Source of the DNA: Arthrobacter sp. zg-Y919
GTDB lineage: Bacteria > Actinomycetota > Actinomycetes > Actinomycetales > Micrococcaceae
Direction: 5' to 3'
Length of the DNA stretch: 64,000 bases
Assembly: GCF_030142045.1 (NCBI RefSeq)
Contig: NZ_CP126242.1
Span: forward strand, 1,798,001-1,862,000
Positions 53,901-61,470 of this stretch are shown piece by piece. A program made the position numbers and the translations under genes. How positions within the stretch are numbered: the stretch's first letter is position 1; each line of letters begins with the position of its first letter. The notes below the pieces were generated by a model. It made no database searches and was not told the origin of the DNA. It was given only the letters and a program-made list of their open reading frames with translations.

Positions 53901-54353
53901 GACCCAGTCTGCGGCCAGGATGCGGGCTCCCACCAGCAGGGGCACGACGGCGCAGGTCACCAGGGCGGGCAGGTACTTGGAGTAGTAGTTGTCCAGTCCA
54001 TCCAGGCCGCGCGTCAGCAAAACGCTCAGCGCGCCGCTGCCCATCCCCGGGACCGTGCCGCCGTCGGCCAGCACCCGAACGGACAGCTGACGGCGCAGCT
54101 CGTCCTTGACACCCGCGGCCGCCCGCTGAGCCACCGTGTCCTGGCCCCAGACGGCTACGGAGCGCAGCACGGCGCCCGCGGCACCGAGGAGGAACACCCG
54201 GTTCCAGTCGGGCCCGCCGGCTGCCAGTCCGGCGATGCCGCCGGCCACGGCATCGGCCAGCAGGACCAGTCCCGCGGCCTTGACGGCGGCAAGCAGCCCG
54301 AGGAGGTACAGCGCCCGGCGGCTGGTGGCGCTGACCGGCAGTACCGGTTTCAC
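50916..54353 (-). CDS. cydDC: Fused CydDC thiol-reductant ABC exporter (CydD and CydC in one polypeptide)
   Basis: 1145 aa. The N-terminal half is CydD-like (membrane domain, then LTGPSGAGKTSVLEVLAGL Walker A near 355, LSPGEQRR signature) and the C-terminal half CydC-like (second membrane domain and ATPase with GPSGSGKSTLLGVLLGF and LSGGQRQRLAVARALL). In many bacteria these are separate genes; here they are joined by a disordered Ala/Pro/Gly-rich linker (about residues 555-600). It exports cysteine or glutathione-like reductant needed for cytochrome bd heme insertion. Overlaps cydB by 4 bp (GTGA) and precedes the double-GNAT gene. Confidence 0.92.
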   Translation of the reverse strand: MKPVLPVSATSRRALYLLGLLAAVKAAGLVLLADAVAGGIAGLAAGGPDWNRVFLLGAAGAVLRSVAVWGQDTVAQRAAAGVKDELRRQLSVRVLADGGTVPGMGSGALSVLLTRGLDGLDNYYSKYLPALVTCAVVPLLVGARILAADWVSAVTIVLTVPLIPVFMILIGLHTEDKTEAAVDALNRLSDNMLELARGLPVLVGLGRARAQTRALRDVADRYRVTTLATLRVAFMSSLALELIATISVALVAVFIGVRLVHGGMPLELGLLALILAPECYQPLRDLGTAHHASEDGLEALNRTNAVLKAPEARPLAVDTGSVELQVRDLTITYEGRPQPAVENLSFTVPAGTIAALTGPSGAGKTSVLEVLAGLRRDGGDTRLAGSVNGIGPASQAWIPQHPVLVEDTVAEEIALYAGFPAAGSGTAGGWDAGESPGRAAARAALEQIHAVHLLDAAAGDLSPGEQRRVAVARALARIAARPEVRILLADEPTAHLDAQSASSVRAALSRLRGTVTVLMVAHDAATAAIADVVIPVETSAAGPQGRVRGKHAAAADPAGMAPAAVPAAGGVEPVHAGVGAGGGAPGTRTAAADQRVHQPLWKNLLVLKPWSKQFVLALVLGTGATMFAVALTALSAWLIVRASEQPPILYLLMAIVGVRFFGIGRALLRYLERLSLHDAVFRATNVLRVRLWNGLLQRPEGWRRVARGSGALERLVGDVDELRDIAPRVVFAPLTGLLTAAGACVVTWLLVPEGLAVQVTLCVVGMVVAPLLALLADSAARAATVNLQARSMSSMARLLTAAQDLEANASSGPVLARQEEFEAAAAKAVRRSAWAQGLANAVTALACSLAALYMLSASQGSHATVAAVVVLVQLALIEPFVAVNGSIQQFTAWRTLGDKVLPDLGSEEVAADDTAEETAARKRFGKVEDLQLTGIRYRYPGAPEDVLTGVDLHVAAGEWVAVTGPSGSGKSTLLGVLLGFLPPRSGSYLINGVPAGTLPPAARRMAWCPQEAHLFDSSLRGNLLLARDRALAPTEAEMIGSLRAVGLGPLFDTLPEGLDTPIGAGGHFLSGGQRQRLAVARALLSEADVVLLDEPTAHLDAEAGAQLMADLKSGLAGKAVVVVTHNPADAAWCEREVSLGAVLMS

Positions 54354-55366
54354 TGGTTCTTGAAGCTGTGGGGGGCGGGGATTGCCTCGGCGGAGACCCG
54401 CTTACGGAACACCCAATAGGTCCAGCCCTGGTACAGCACCACCACCGGCAGGCCGAACAAGGCTACCCAGCTCATGACCTTCAGGGCGTAGGGCGAGGCG
54501 GACGCATTTTCCACCGTCAGATTCCAGGCGGCATCGAGCGTGGAGGGCAGTACCACGGGGTACATGGAGGCGAAGATGGTCGCTGCTCCGGCCACCAGGA
54601 AGACGCCGAGGCTGATGAAGCCCAGACCCTCACGGCCCCGCCGCACGTAGATCCAGGCCAGGAGGGCTCCCACCACCGCAATCACCAGCAGGGGCAGCGT
54701 CCCAACCTTGGCATTCATGAACTGCACAATGATGGCCCACGCCGCCAGCGGCAGGATGCCGACGGGCAGCCAGCGCAGCACGATGCGCCGGGCACGGTCC
54801 CGGATCTCTCCGTCGGTCTTGAGCATCAGGAAGACACACGCATGGATCAGGCAGAAAGCCACCACGGCGACTCCGCCCAGAACTGCGTACGGAGTCAGCC
54901 AGGCAAACGCCCCGCCCACCCGGTCGCCGTTCTCGTTCAGCGGTAGTCCGGTGGTGGTCAGGCCAAGTGCGGCGCCGACGCCGAAGGCGGCCGTGAACGC
55001 ACCTAGGGCATGGGCCCAGTCCCAGCGGTTGCGCCAGCTGTCGCTGTCATGCTTGCCGCGGTATTCGATGGAGACGGCCCGGAAGATGAGTCCGAGCAGG
55101 ACGAAGACCAGCGGGATATACAGAGCGGAGAACAACGAGGCGTACCACAGGGGGAAGGCCGCGAAAGTCATCGCGCCGACCGTGATCAGCCAGACTTCAT
55201 TGCCGTCCCACACCGGGCCGATGGTGTTGAGCAGCACCCGGCGGTCCTTCTCATTGCGGGCCATCAGCTTCAAGAGCATGCCCACCCCCAGGTCGAATCC
55301 CTCCAGGAAGAGGTAACCGACCCAGAGGAACGCAATCACAATGAACCAGAAAAGCGGTAGCGACAT
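54350..55366 (-). CDS. cydB: Cytochrome bd ubiquinol/menaquinol oxidase subunit II
   Basis: 338 aa, with about eight to nine membrane helices, the usual CydB fold (MSLPLFWFIVIAFLWVGYLF, FDLGVGMLLKLMARNEKDRR, GPVWDGNEVWLITVGAMTFA). This subunit partners CydA in the high-affinity terminal oxidase that reduces O2 without pumping protons. It overlaps cydDC by 4 bp and lies about 100 bp downstream of cydA. Confidence 0.95.
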   Translation of the reverse strand: MSLPLFWFIVIAFLWVGYLFLEGFDLGVGMLLKLMARNEKDRRVLLNTIGPVWDGNEVWLITVGAMTFAAFPLWYASLFSALYIPLVFVLLGLIFRAVSIEYRGKHDSDSWRNRWDWAHALGAFTAAFGVGAALGLTTTGLPLNENGDRVGGAFAWLTPYAVLGGVAVVAFCLIHACVFLMLKTDGEIRDRARRIVLRWLPVGILPLAAWAIIVQFMNAKVGTLPLLVIAVVGALLAWIYVRRGREGLGFISLGVFLVAGAATIFASMYPVVLPSTLDAAWNLTVENASASPYALKVMSWVALFGLPVVVLYQGWTYWVFRKRVSAEAIPAPHSFKNQ

Positions 55367-55465
55367 TACTTTCAGAGCTCCAGAAATGCCGGCAGCCGGC
55401 AGGTTGCAGGGTGTTCGGACAGGATCCGGAGGGTCGCCGTATGCACGGTTCCCCTCCGGAGAATC

Positions 55466-57067
55466 TCAGTAGGCGAAGTCGAGGACATCGTCCTTCTTCT
55501 TTCCGGGGCTGCCGTCCGGGTCGCCGCCGGCCGAATCGAGGCCGCCTGTGCCGCCGTCGTCGTTGCCCAGCAGATCCGGCATCGCTGCCGGGACGCCGCC
55601 GCGGACGAACTTGAACAGCAGCCGCACCTCCACGATCAGCAGGGCCAGGTAGACCAGCGTGAAGGTGATGACGGAGAACAGCAGCTCCCCCAGGCTCACG
55701 CCGGGCGAGACGGCTGCCGCGGTGAACATAAACACACCGTCGGAACCGGTGGGGTTCGGGGCCACCACGAACGGCTGGCGGCCCATTTCGGTGAAGATCC
55801 AGCCCGCGGAGTTGGCACCGAAGGGCGCCAGGATGCCGAACACAGCAAGGCGCATCAGCCACTTGGATTCAGGAACCGTGCCCTTGCGGACCACCCAGAG
55901 GGCGAAGGCTGCCGCGACGGCGGCGATGCCGCCGAAGCCGATCATGATGCGGAAGCCCCAGTAGGTCACGGCGAAGTTCGGCGTGTAGTCGATTTCGGCA
56001 CCGGAGTTGACGCCGTACATCTCGTTGTCCGGAAGGTGGGTGCCGTAGGCGTCCTGGTACTGCTCCAGCAGGGTGTTGACGCCCCGGATTTCGGTGTCGA
56101 AGTCTCCGTTGGCGAGGAAGGACAGCATGCCCGGAATCTCGATCAGGGTGTCCACGTCCTCGCAGTCCGCCGCGCCGGGATCACCGATGGACAGCACGGA
56201 GAAGGATGTCCCGTCATGGCACGCGGCCTCCGCGGCGGCCATCTTCATGGGCTGCTGCTCGAACATCAGCTTGCCCTGCAGGTCACCGCTGACAGCGACG
56301 CCGGCAAAGGAGATCATGGCGACGACGGCACCGATGCGCAGGGACCGCAGCCACACTGCATGGTCGGTCTTGTCGCGGCCGATCGCGGCGTTTTCGCCCA
56401 CCACCACGTTGCCCTTGGCATCCACGGTGTCAATGCCGTCGCGGCGCCGCTTCCAGAGGTGGTACCAGGCAATGCCGAGCAGGAATCCGCCGGCAACGGC
56501 AAAGGCACCGAAGATAGTGTGCGGGAACGCGACGAGCAGGGTGTTGTTGGTCAGGACGGCCCAGATGTCGTTCATGACGGGACGGCCATCCACCATTTCC
56601 ACGCCCACGGGGTGCTGCATCCAGGAGTTCGCGGCGAGGATGAAGTAGGCCGAGAGCATGGAGGCCAGGGTGGTGATCCACAGGCACGCCAGATGGATCT
56701 TCGGCGGCAGGCGTTTCCAGCCGAAGATCCAGAGTCCGAGGAACACCGATTCGGTGAAGAAGGCCAGCAGGGACTCCAGCGCCAGCGGGGCGCCGAAGAC
56801 GTCGCCGACGAAGCGGCTGTATTCACTCCAGGCCATGCCGAACTGGAACTCCTGGACCAGGCCCGTGGCCAGGCCGAGGATGAAGTTGATCAGGAACAGC
56901 TTGCCCCAGAACTTCGTCATTCGGAGGTACTGCTCTTTGCCGGTGCGCACCCAGGCGGTCTGCATGGTTGCCACCACGATCCCCAGCCCAATGGTCAGCG
57001 GGACCATGAGGAAGTGGTAGACGGTTGTGATGCCGAACTGCCACCGGGCGATATCCAGTGCTTCCAC
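55466..57067 (-). CDS. cydA: Cytochrome bd oxidase subunit I
   Basis: 533 aa. Heme ligands: His18 in TTVYHFLMVP (heme b595), His183 in VAFPHTIFGAF (heme b558), and the Met of the Q-loop region further on. Other family landmarks are NFILGLATGLVQEFQFGMAW, ESLLAFFTESVFLGLWIFGW and GRQPF near the end. Accepts electrons from menaquinol. Begins with GTG 57067, AAGGAC 7 nt upstream. A palindrome lies 29 nt upstream of the start, and the gene is transcribed away from blaI. Confidence 0.95.
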   Translation of the reverse strand: MEALDIARWQFGITTVYHFLMVPLTIGLGIVVATMQTAWVRTGKEQYLRMTKFWGKLFLINFILGLATGLVQEFQFGMAWSEYSRFVGDVFGAPLALESLLAFFTESVFLGLWIFGWKRLPPKIHLACLWITTLASMLSAYFILAANSWMQHPVGVEMVDGRPVMNDIWAVLTNNTLLVAFPHTIFGAFAVAGGFLLGIAWYHLWKRRRDGIDTVDAKGNVVVGENAAIGRDKTDHAVWLRSLRIGAVVAMISFAGVAVSGDLQGKLMFEQQPMKMAAAEAACHDGTSFSVLSIGDPGAADCEDVDTLIEIPGMLSFLANGDFDTEIRGVNTLLEQYQDAYGTHLPDNEMYGVNSGAEIDYTPNFAVTYWGFRIMIGFGGIAAVAAAFALWVVRKGTVPESKWLMRLAVFGILAPFGANSAGWIFTEMGRQPFVVAPNPTGSDGVFMFTAAAVSPGVSLGELLFSVITFTLVYLALLIVEVRLLFKFVRGGVPAAMPDLLGNDDGGTGGLDSAGGDPDGSPGKKKDDVLDFAY

Positions 57068-57095
57068 GCTTATGTCCTTCGGCTTGAGGAACGAC

Positions 57096-57112
57096 TTCTA
57101 CGCCACGTAGAA
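57096..57112. promoter_or_regulatory. BlaI-type operator, site 1 (cydA-proximal)
   Basis: TTCTACGCCACGTAGAA: a palindrome with 6-bp arms TTCTAC/GTAGAA and a 5-nt centre, 29 nt upstream of the cydA start. It is one of three such sites in the cydA-blaI region. Confidence 0.85.
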
Positions 57113-57120
57113 TTCCTTAC

Positions 57121-57137
57121 TTCTACACAGCGTAGAA
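57121..57137. promoter_or_regulatory. BlaI-type operator, site 2
   Basis: TTCTACACAGCGTAGAA: same 6-bp arms as sites 1 and 3 with a different centre. It starts 25 bp after site 1, about two and a half helical turns. Confidence 0.85.
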
Positions 57138-57152
57138 CAACTCCCGTAAGAT

Positions 57153-57169
57153 TTCTACGTGATGTAGAA
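57153..57169. promoter_or_regulatory. BlaI-type operator, site 3 (blaI-proximal)
   Basis: TTCTACGTGATGTAGAA: same 6-bp arms. It covers the position expected for the -35 element of the candidate blaI promoter (TATATT at 57188-57193), which would allow autorepression. Confidence 0.85.
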
Positions 57170-57187
57170 CAATCCTCGGGAACGCGC

Positions 57188-57193
57188 TATATT
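57188..57193 (+). promoter_or_regulatory. Candidate -10 element for blaI
   Basis: TATATT, 17 nt downstream of a weak -35 (TAGAAC, 57165-57170) that overlaps operator site 3. It lies about 58 nt before the blaI start. Confidence 0.4.
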
Positions 57194-57250
57194 AGTAAGT
57201 CTGGACCCGATCCAAGGGTCCGCCGGGGTCTCGATGAAAAAAGGATGCAC

Positions 57251-57616
57251 ATGGCAACGCTCGGTGAGCTGGAACGCGCAATGATGGATCTGCTGTGGGA
57301 ATCAAACGAAGCAGCCACGGCCAATGAGCTCCGCGAGAAACTGGCCCAGCGTGAGGACTCCGCCGACGGCAAGGGCCTGGCGGTCACCACCGTGCTGACT
57401 GTTCTGTCCCGGCTGGAGAAGAAGTCCCTGGTCCAGCGTGAGCGTGACATTCGCCCCCACCGCTACCGTGCCGTGACCAGCCGCGCCGAACACACGGCCG
57501 AACTCATGCATGAAGCCCTTGGAACTGCGAATGACCGGGAAGCCGTGCTGGCCCGGTTCGTCGGCTCCGTCTCCGACACCGAGGCACAAATGCTGCGCAG
57601 GCTGCTCGGCGCCTAG
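57251..57616 (+). CDS. blaI: BlaI/MecI/CopY-family transcriptional repressor
   Basis: 121 aa. MATLGELERAMMDLLWES opens the family's winged helix; TVLTVLSRLEKKSLVQRERD is the recognition helix region. The C-terminus (DTEAQMLRRLLGA) is the dimerisation region, where cleavage can release DNA. The Met at 57251 has AAAAAAGGA just upstream; a Met two codons earlier is possible. Its stop is 15 nt before the M56 protease gene. The three palindromes in the region shared with cydA are the likely binding sites. Confidence 0.92.
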   Translation: MATLGELERAMMDLLWESNEAATANELREKLAQREDSADGKGLAVTTVLTVLSRLEKKSLVQRERDIRPHRYRAVTSRAEHTAELMHEALGTANDREAVLARFVGSVSDTEAQMLRRLLGA

Positions 57617-57630
57617 CACCGGCACCCCGG

Positions 57631-58590
57631 GTGTTCTGGGCCTCCTACGCACTGGCTGCGCTGGCGATTGTGCTGGCGTGGCCCGTTCCGGTTCTTCTTT
57701 CGCGGGCGCAATGGCCCGCGCGCTCCCCCTTTACGGCCATGGTCCTGTGGCAGGCGATAGCCCTCGCGGGCGGCCTGTCGATGATCGGGGCCATGCTTAC
57801 CTGGGGCCTTGAACCACTGGGCAACAACCTGCTGGCCGGTCTGCACGGACTCTGGCGCATCCTTCTGGAGGGCGCTCCGGCCAGCACCCTGGGACTGGTC
57901 CACGTCTTTGCCCTCAGCGCGGCGACGCTCCTGAGCATCCATCTGGTGTTCACCCTGCTGCTGACGTACTACCGCATCCTGCGTGGCCGGCACCGGCACC
58001 GGGACATGCTCAACCTGCTCAGTTCCCCTTCGGCGGATACTCCTGCCACGCTGGTCATCCAGCATCCGACACCGGTGGCCTACTGCCTGCCCGGCGGCGC
58101 ACGTTCGGTGACCGTGCTCTCCGACGGGCTGCTGAATATGCTCTCCAAGGATGAGCTTTCCGCAGTGCTGACCCATGAACGGGCCCACCTGGCCCAGCAC
58201 CACCACCTCCTGCTGTGGGCCTTCGCAGCCTGGCGTGCGGCCCTTCCGTGGCTGCCGACGTCGCTGCTGGCCCAGCGCTCGGTCAACGAACTCATTGAAA
58301 TGCTCGCCGACGACGAGGCGCTGGCGAAGGTGGACCGGATGACCCTCGTCCGCGCGGTGGCCATCGTCGGCTCGGGTTCCCCGGCACCGGACACTTCAGG
58401 TCCCGCACAGCCCCTGGCCTTGGGCAGCCCGGAGGGAACCGAACCGCTGGGCACTGCAGGCCGGCTCAGCCGGCTGCTGACACCGCAGCCGCCGCTGCCC
58501 CGCTGGCAGCAGTGGGGCGTACTGTGCCTCTCGGTCCTGCTGCTCGCCGTACCCACCACACTGCTGATGGCTCCGGGTCTCTTGGATTAG
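57631..58590 (+). CDS. M56-family membrane metallopeptidase (BlaR1-like sensor)
   Basis: A 319-aa integral membrane protein with several N-terminal helices (MFWASYALAALAIVLAWPVP, then AMVLWQAIALAGGLSMIGAM), the zinc motif HERAHLAQHH (HExxH), and a last helix near the C-terminus (LCLSVLLLAVPTTLLMAPG). It lacks the extracellular penicillin-binding domain of classical BlaR1, so it is not a beta-lactam sensor. It probably cuts or releases BlaI in response to an unidentified signal. Start GTG, 15 nt after the blaI stop, with no clear ribosome site; coupling to blaI is likely. Confidence 0.9.
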   Translation: MFWASYALAALAIVLAWPVPVLLSRAQWPARSPFTAMVLWQAIALAGGLSMIGAMLTWGLEPLGNNLLAGLHGLWRILLEGAPASTLGLVHVFALSAATLLSIHLVFTLLLTYYRILRGRHRHRDMLNLLSSPSADTPATLVIQHPTPVAYCLPGGARSVTVLSDGLLNMLSKDELSAVLTHERAHLAQHHHLLLWAFAAWRAALPWLPTSLLAQRSVNELIEMLADDEALAKVDRMTLVRAVAIVGSGSPAPDTSGPAQPLALGSPEGTEPLGTAGRLSRLLTPQPPLPRWQQWGVLCLSVLLLAVPTTLLMAPGLLD

Positions 58591-58632
58591 CACTGCCTGC
58601 TGGATGCGCCGAGCTTGACCCCGGCACGACCG

Positions 58633-60744
58633 TCAGGCGTCGATCCGGTCCCGGTCCAGCATGGCGGCGCCGGCGATGATGAAGTCCTTGCGGGGCGCCA
58701 CGTCGCTGCCCATCAGCAGCTCGAATGCCTGCTCGGCTGCGGCCGCCTCGGAGATCCGGACCCGGCGCAGGGTGCGGTGGCGCGGGTCCATGGTGGTTTC
58801 AGCCAGCTGGCCGGCGTCCATTTCGCCCAGGCCCTTGTACCGCTGGATCGGCTCCTTGTAGCGCTTTCCTTCCTTCTCCAGGCGGTCCAGCACCTGGTGC
58901 AGCTCCTTTTCGCTGTAGGTGTAGACCATCTCGTTGCTCTTCGAGCCCGCGTTGATGACTTCCACGCGGTGCAGCGGCGGCACCGCGGCGTAGACCCGCC
59001 CCGCATCGACCAGCGGCCGCATGTAACGGAAGAACAGCGTGAGGAGCAGGGTGCGGATGTGGGCACCGTCGACGTCGGCGTCGGTCATGAAGATGACCTT
59101 GCCGTAGCGGGCGGCGTCCAGCTGGAAGCTGCGGCCGGAGCCTGCGCCGACCACCTGGATCAGGGCGGCGCACTCGGCGTTGGACAGCATGTCCGCGACG
59201 GAAGCTTTCTGCACGTTGAGGATCTTGCCGCGGATCGGCAGCAGCGCCTGGTAGTCCGAGGAGCGGGCGAGCTTGGCGGTGCCGAGCGCGCTGTCGCCCT
59301 CCACGATGAACAGTTCCGACCGTTCCTGGTCATCGATCCGGCAGTCCGCCAGCTTGGCGGGCATGGTGGAGGTTTCCAGGGCGTTCTTCCGCCGCTGGGT
59401 CTCCTTGTGCACGCGGGCGGAGATACGGGACTTCATCTCCGCCACCACCTTTTCCAGCAGCTGCGAGGACTGAGCCTTGTCAGCACGGGCGGTGGAGTTC
59501 AACCGGGCGGTGATCTCCTTCTCCACGACCTTGCTCACGATGGCACGTACGGCGGAGGTGCCGAGGATTTCCTTGGTCTGGCCCTCGAACTGGGGTTCGG
59601 CGAGGCGGACGGTCAGCACCGCGGTCAGCCCGGCGAAAACGTCGTCCTTTTCGATCTTGTCGTTGCCTGCCTTGAGCTTGCGGGCATTGGCTTCGATGAC
59701 CTTGCGGAACGTCTTCAGCAGGCCCTGTTCGAACCCGGTCTGGTGCGTTCCACCCTTGGGCGTGGCAATGATGTTCACGAAAGAGCGGATGGTCGTTTCG
59801 TAGCCGATCCCCCAGCGCAGGGCGATATCCACCTCGGCCTCGCGCTCAATTTCGGTGATCCGGCTGTGCCCGTTCTCATCCAGCACCGGCACGGATTCCT
59901 TGAACTTTCCGGAGCCGTGCAGCCGCCAGATGTCGGTCACCGCGGCGTCGGCGGCCAGGTACTCGACGAACTCGCCGATGCCGCCGTCGTGGTGGAAGAC
60001 CTCCTCCACCGGGCCGTTTTCCCCCGGGGTTCCGGGCAGGCGGCGTTCGTCGCGCAGCGTGATCCGCAGGCCGGGCACCAGGAAGGACGTCTGGCGGGCG
60101 CGGGCCTGCAGCTCGGTGTAGGAGAACTTTGCGTCCGGGGTGAAGATCTGCCGGTCGGCCCAGTAGCGGATCCGGGTACCGGTGACGCCGCGCTTGGCCT
60201 TGCCGACAACTTCCAGCCGCGAACTGTCCAGGAACGGAGAGAACTTGGCCTCGGGGCCGGGCTTCCGTCCGGTGTCGTCGAAATGCCCGGGCTCGCCGCG
60301 GCGGAAGGCCATCTGGTAGGTCTTGCCTGCACGGTCCACCTGGACGTCGAGGCGGGAGGACAGTGCGTTGACCACGCTGGCGCCCACGCCGTGCAGCCCG
60401 CCCGAGGCGGCGTAGGATCCGCCGCCGAACTTGCCGCCTGCGTGCAGCTTGGTGAACACCACTTCGACGCCGGACAACCCGGTTTTCGGTTCGATATCCA
60501 CCGGGATGCCGCGTCCGTCGTCGTGGATTTCCACTGAACCGTCCGGGTGCAGGATGACCTTGATGCTCTGTCCGAAGCCAGCCAGCGCTTCGTCGACCGA
60601 ATTGTCGATGATCTCCCACAGGCAATGCATCAGGCCGCGTGAGTCGGTGGACCCGATATACATGCCGGGACGCTTGCGGACGGCCTCCAGCCCTTCCAGT
60701 ACGGAAAGGTGCCGGGCAGTGTAATCAGAACTAGGGGGCGCCAC
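58633..60744 (-). CDS. parE: DNA topoisomerase IV subunit B
   Basis: A 703-aa GHKL ATPase/TOPRIM subunit pairing with ParC. RHLSVLEGLEAVRKRPGMYI and EIIDNSVDEALAGFG form the ATP pocket, GLHGVGASVVNALS the lid, EGDSALGTAKLARSSDYQAL the TOPRIM acidic residues, and DADVDGAHIRTLLLTL the rest of that motif. GTG at 60744 (AAGGAG 11 nt upstream, slightly long) is favoured; an upstream open extension of 65 codons is not family-like. It is convergent with the M56 gene by about 40 bp. Confidence 0.92.
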   Translation of the reverse strand: MAPPSSDYTARHLSVLEGLEAVRKRPGMYIGSTDSRGLMHCLWEIIDNSVDEALAGFGQSIKVILHPDGSVEIHDDGRGIPVDIEPKTGLSGVEVVFTKLHAGGKFGGGSYAASGGLHGVGASVVNALSSRLDVQVDRAGKTYQMAFRRGEPGHFDDTGRKPGPEAKFSPFLDSSRLEVVGKAKRGVTGTRIRYWADRQIFTPDAKFSYTELQARARQTSFLVPGLRITLRDERRLPGTPGENGPVEEVFHHDGGIGEFVEYLAADAAVTDIWRLHGSGKFKESVPVLDENGHSRITEIEREAEVDIALRWGIGYETTIRSFVNIIATPKGGTHQTGFEQGLLKTFRKVIEANARKLKAGNDKIEKDDVFAGLTAVLTVRLAEPQFEGQTKEILGTSAVRAIVSKVVEKEITARLNSTARADKAQSSQLLEKVVAEMKSRISARVHKETQRRKNALETSTMPAKLADCRIDDQERSELFIVEGDSALGTAKLARSSDYQALLPIRGKILNVQKASVADMLSNAECAALIQVVGAGSGRSFQLDAARYGKVIFMTDADVDGAHIRTLLLTLFFRYMRPLVDAGRVYAAVPPLHRVEVINAGSKSNEMVYTYSEKELHQVLDRLEKEGKRYKEPIQRYKGLGEMDAGQLAETTMDPRHRTLRRVRISEAAAAEQAFELLMGSDVAPRKDFIIAGAAMLDRDRIDA

Positions 60745-60981
60745 GTGTGTTGAAACTCCTTGGTGCCGGCTCTTATGCCGGTAGGGATATCCGGAACAAT
60801 CAGGAACTCCTCCTAGGTTAATCCCCGGCGGTGACACTTTGGCCCAACGACTCAGCCGGGTGAGTCTGGCCACATAGCCTGCCGCGATGGGTACGCGTAG
60901 AGCGAAAGGCGGCCCAACCTGCACGGGACGGGGTGTCAAAGGTGGTTATATGAAGTATCAACACCCTTGAGGAGGCAACTC

Positions 60982-61203
60982 ATGACAGCAGCAGTAGCAA
61001 CCCGTGAGCTGAACAGCCTGGACCGCTGCGACCGTTGCGGCGCACAGGCATATGTACGTGCAGTACTGGAATCCTCCGGTGGGGAACTGCTTTTCTGCGG
61101 GCACCACGCACGGGCGGTCGAGGCAAACCTCCGTCCGCTCACCTCGGAATGGCAGGACGAGACGTCACGCCTGAACGAGAAGGCACCCGTCCCTGCAGAG
61201 TAA
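60982..61203 (+). CDS. DUF7455 domain-containing zinc-ribbon protein
   Basis: 73 aa. CDRCGAQAYVRAVLESSGG followed by LLFCGHHARAVEA gives a CxxC plus Cx2H pair that may bind zinc. The family is a small actinobacterial protein frequently adjacent to sigA or parE; its role is unknown. ATG at 60982 follows GGAGG with 6 nt spacing. A hairpin terminator follows. Confidence 0.88.
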   Translation: MTAAVATRELNSLDRCDRCGAQAYVRAVLESSGGELLFCGHHARAVEANLRPLTSEWQDETSRLNEKAPVPAE

Positions 61204-61270
61204 ACAGGCCGTGACCTGTAGGCGCCACGGAGTAACGTCCGCTTGCGACGCCGCGTACCAAGCTTGAAGT

Positions 61271-61304
61271 AATCCCCTTCCGGGTCGGAAGGGGATTTCT
61301 TTTT
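61271..61304 (+). terminator. Intrinsic terminator after the DUF7455 gene
   Basis: AATCCCCTTCC (61271-61281), loop GGGTC, GGAAGGGGATT (61287-61297), then TCTTTTT. Confidence 0.9.
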
Positions 61305-61364
61305 GCCTCCCGGGGCCAGGAGCGTGGGTCTGGATACAGCCGCTCCCGGGTAGACGACGGCACT

Positions 61365-61412
61365 CCGGACATTAAGCACCCCGGACATACAACAGGCCGG
61401 ACATACAACAGC
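61365..61412. repeat. Three-unit 16-bp tandem repeat
   Basis: CCGGACATTAAGCACC (61365-61380), CCGGACATACAACAGG (61381-61396) and CCGGACATACAACAGC (61397-61412) sit between the DUF7455 terminator and the sigA terminator. Confidence 0.8.
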
Positions 61413-61441
61413 ACCCCGTCCGCCGAAGCGGAACGGGGTGC
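61411..61441 (-). terminator. Terminator hairpin downstream of sigA
   Basis: On the minus strand GCACCCCGTTCCGC and GCGGACGGGGTGC flank a TTCG tetraloop, with one bulged T, followed by TGTTGT. It starts about 30 nt after the sigA stop. Confidence 0.8.
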
Positions 61442-61470
61442 AATTGGCGGATTCAACCAGCCGGGCGGTC

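Noticed and set aside
52323..54419. 698-codon plus-strand frame opposite cydDC
   Set aside because: Shadow of a GC-rich gene on the other strand; its protein is Gln/Gly/His-rich without domain motifs.
56036..57250. Long upstream extension of the blaI frame
   Set aside because: It runs antisense through cydA and across the operators; blaI starts at 57251 where the family begins and AAAGGA precedes it.
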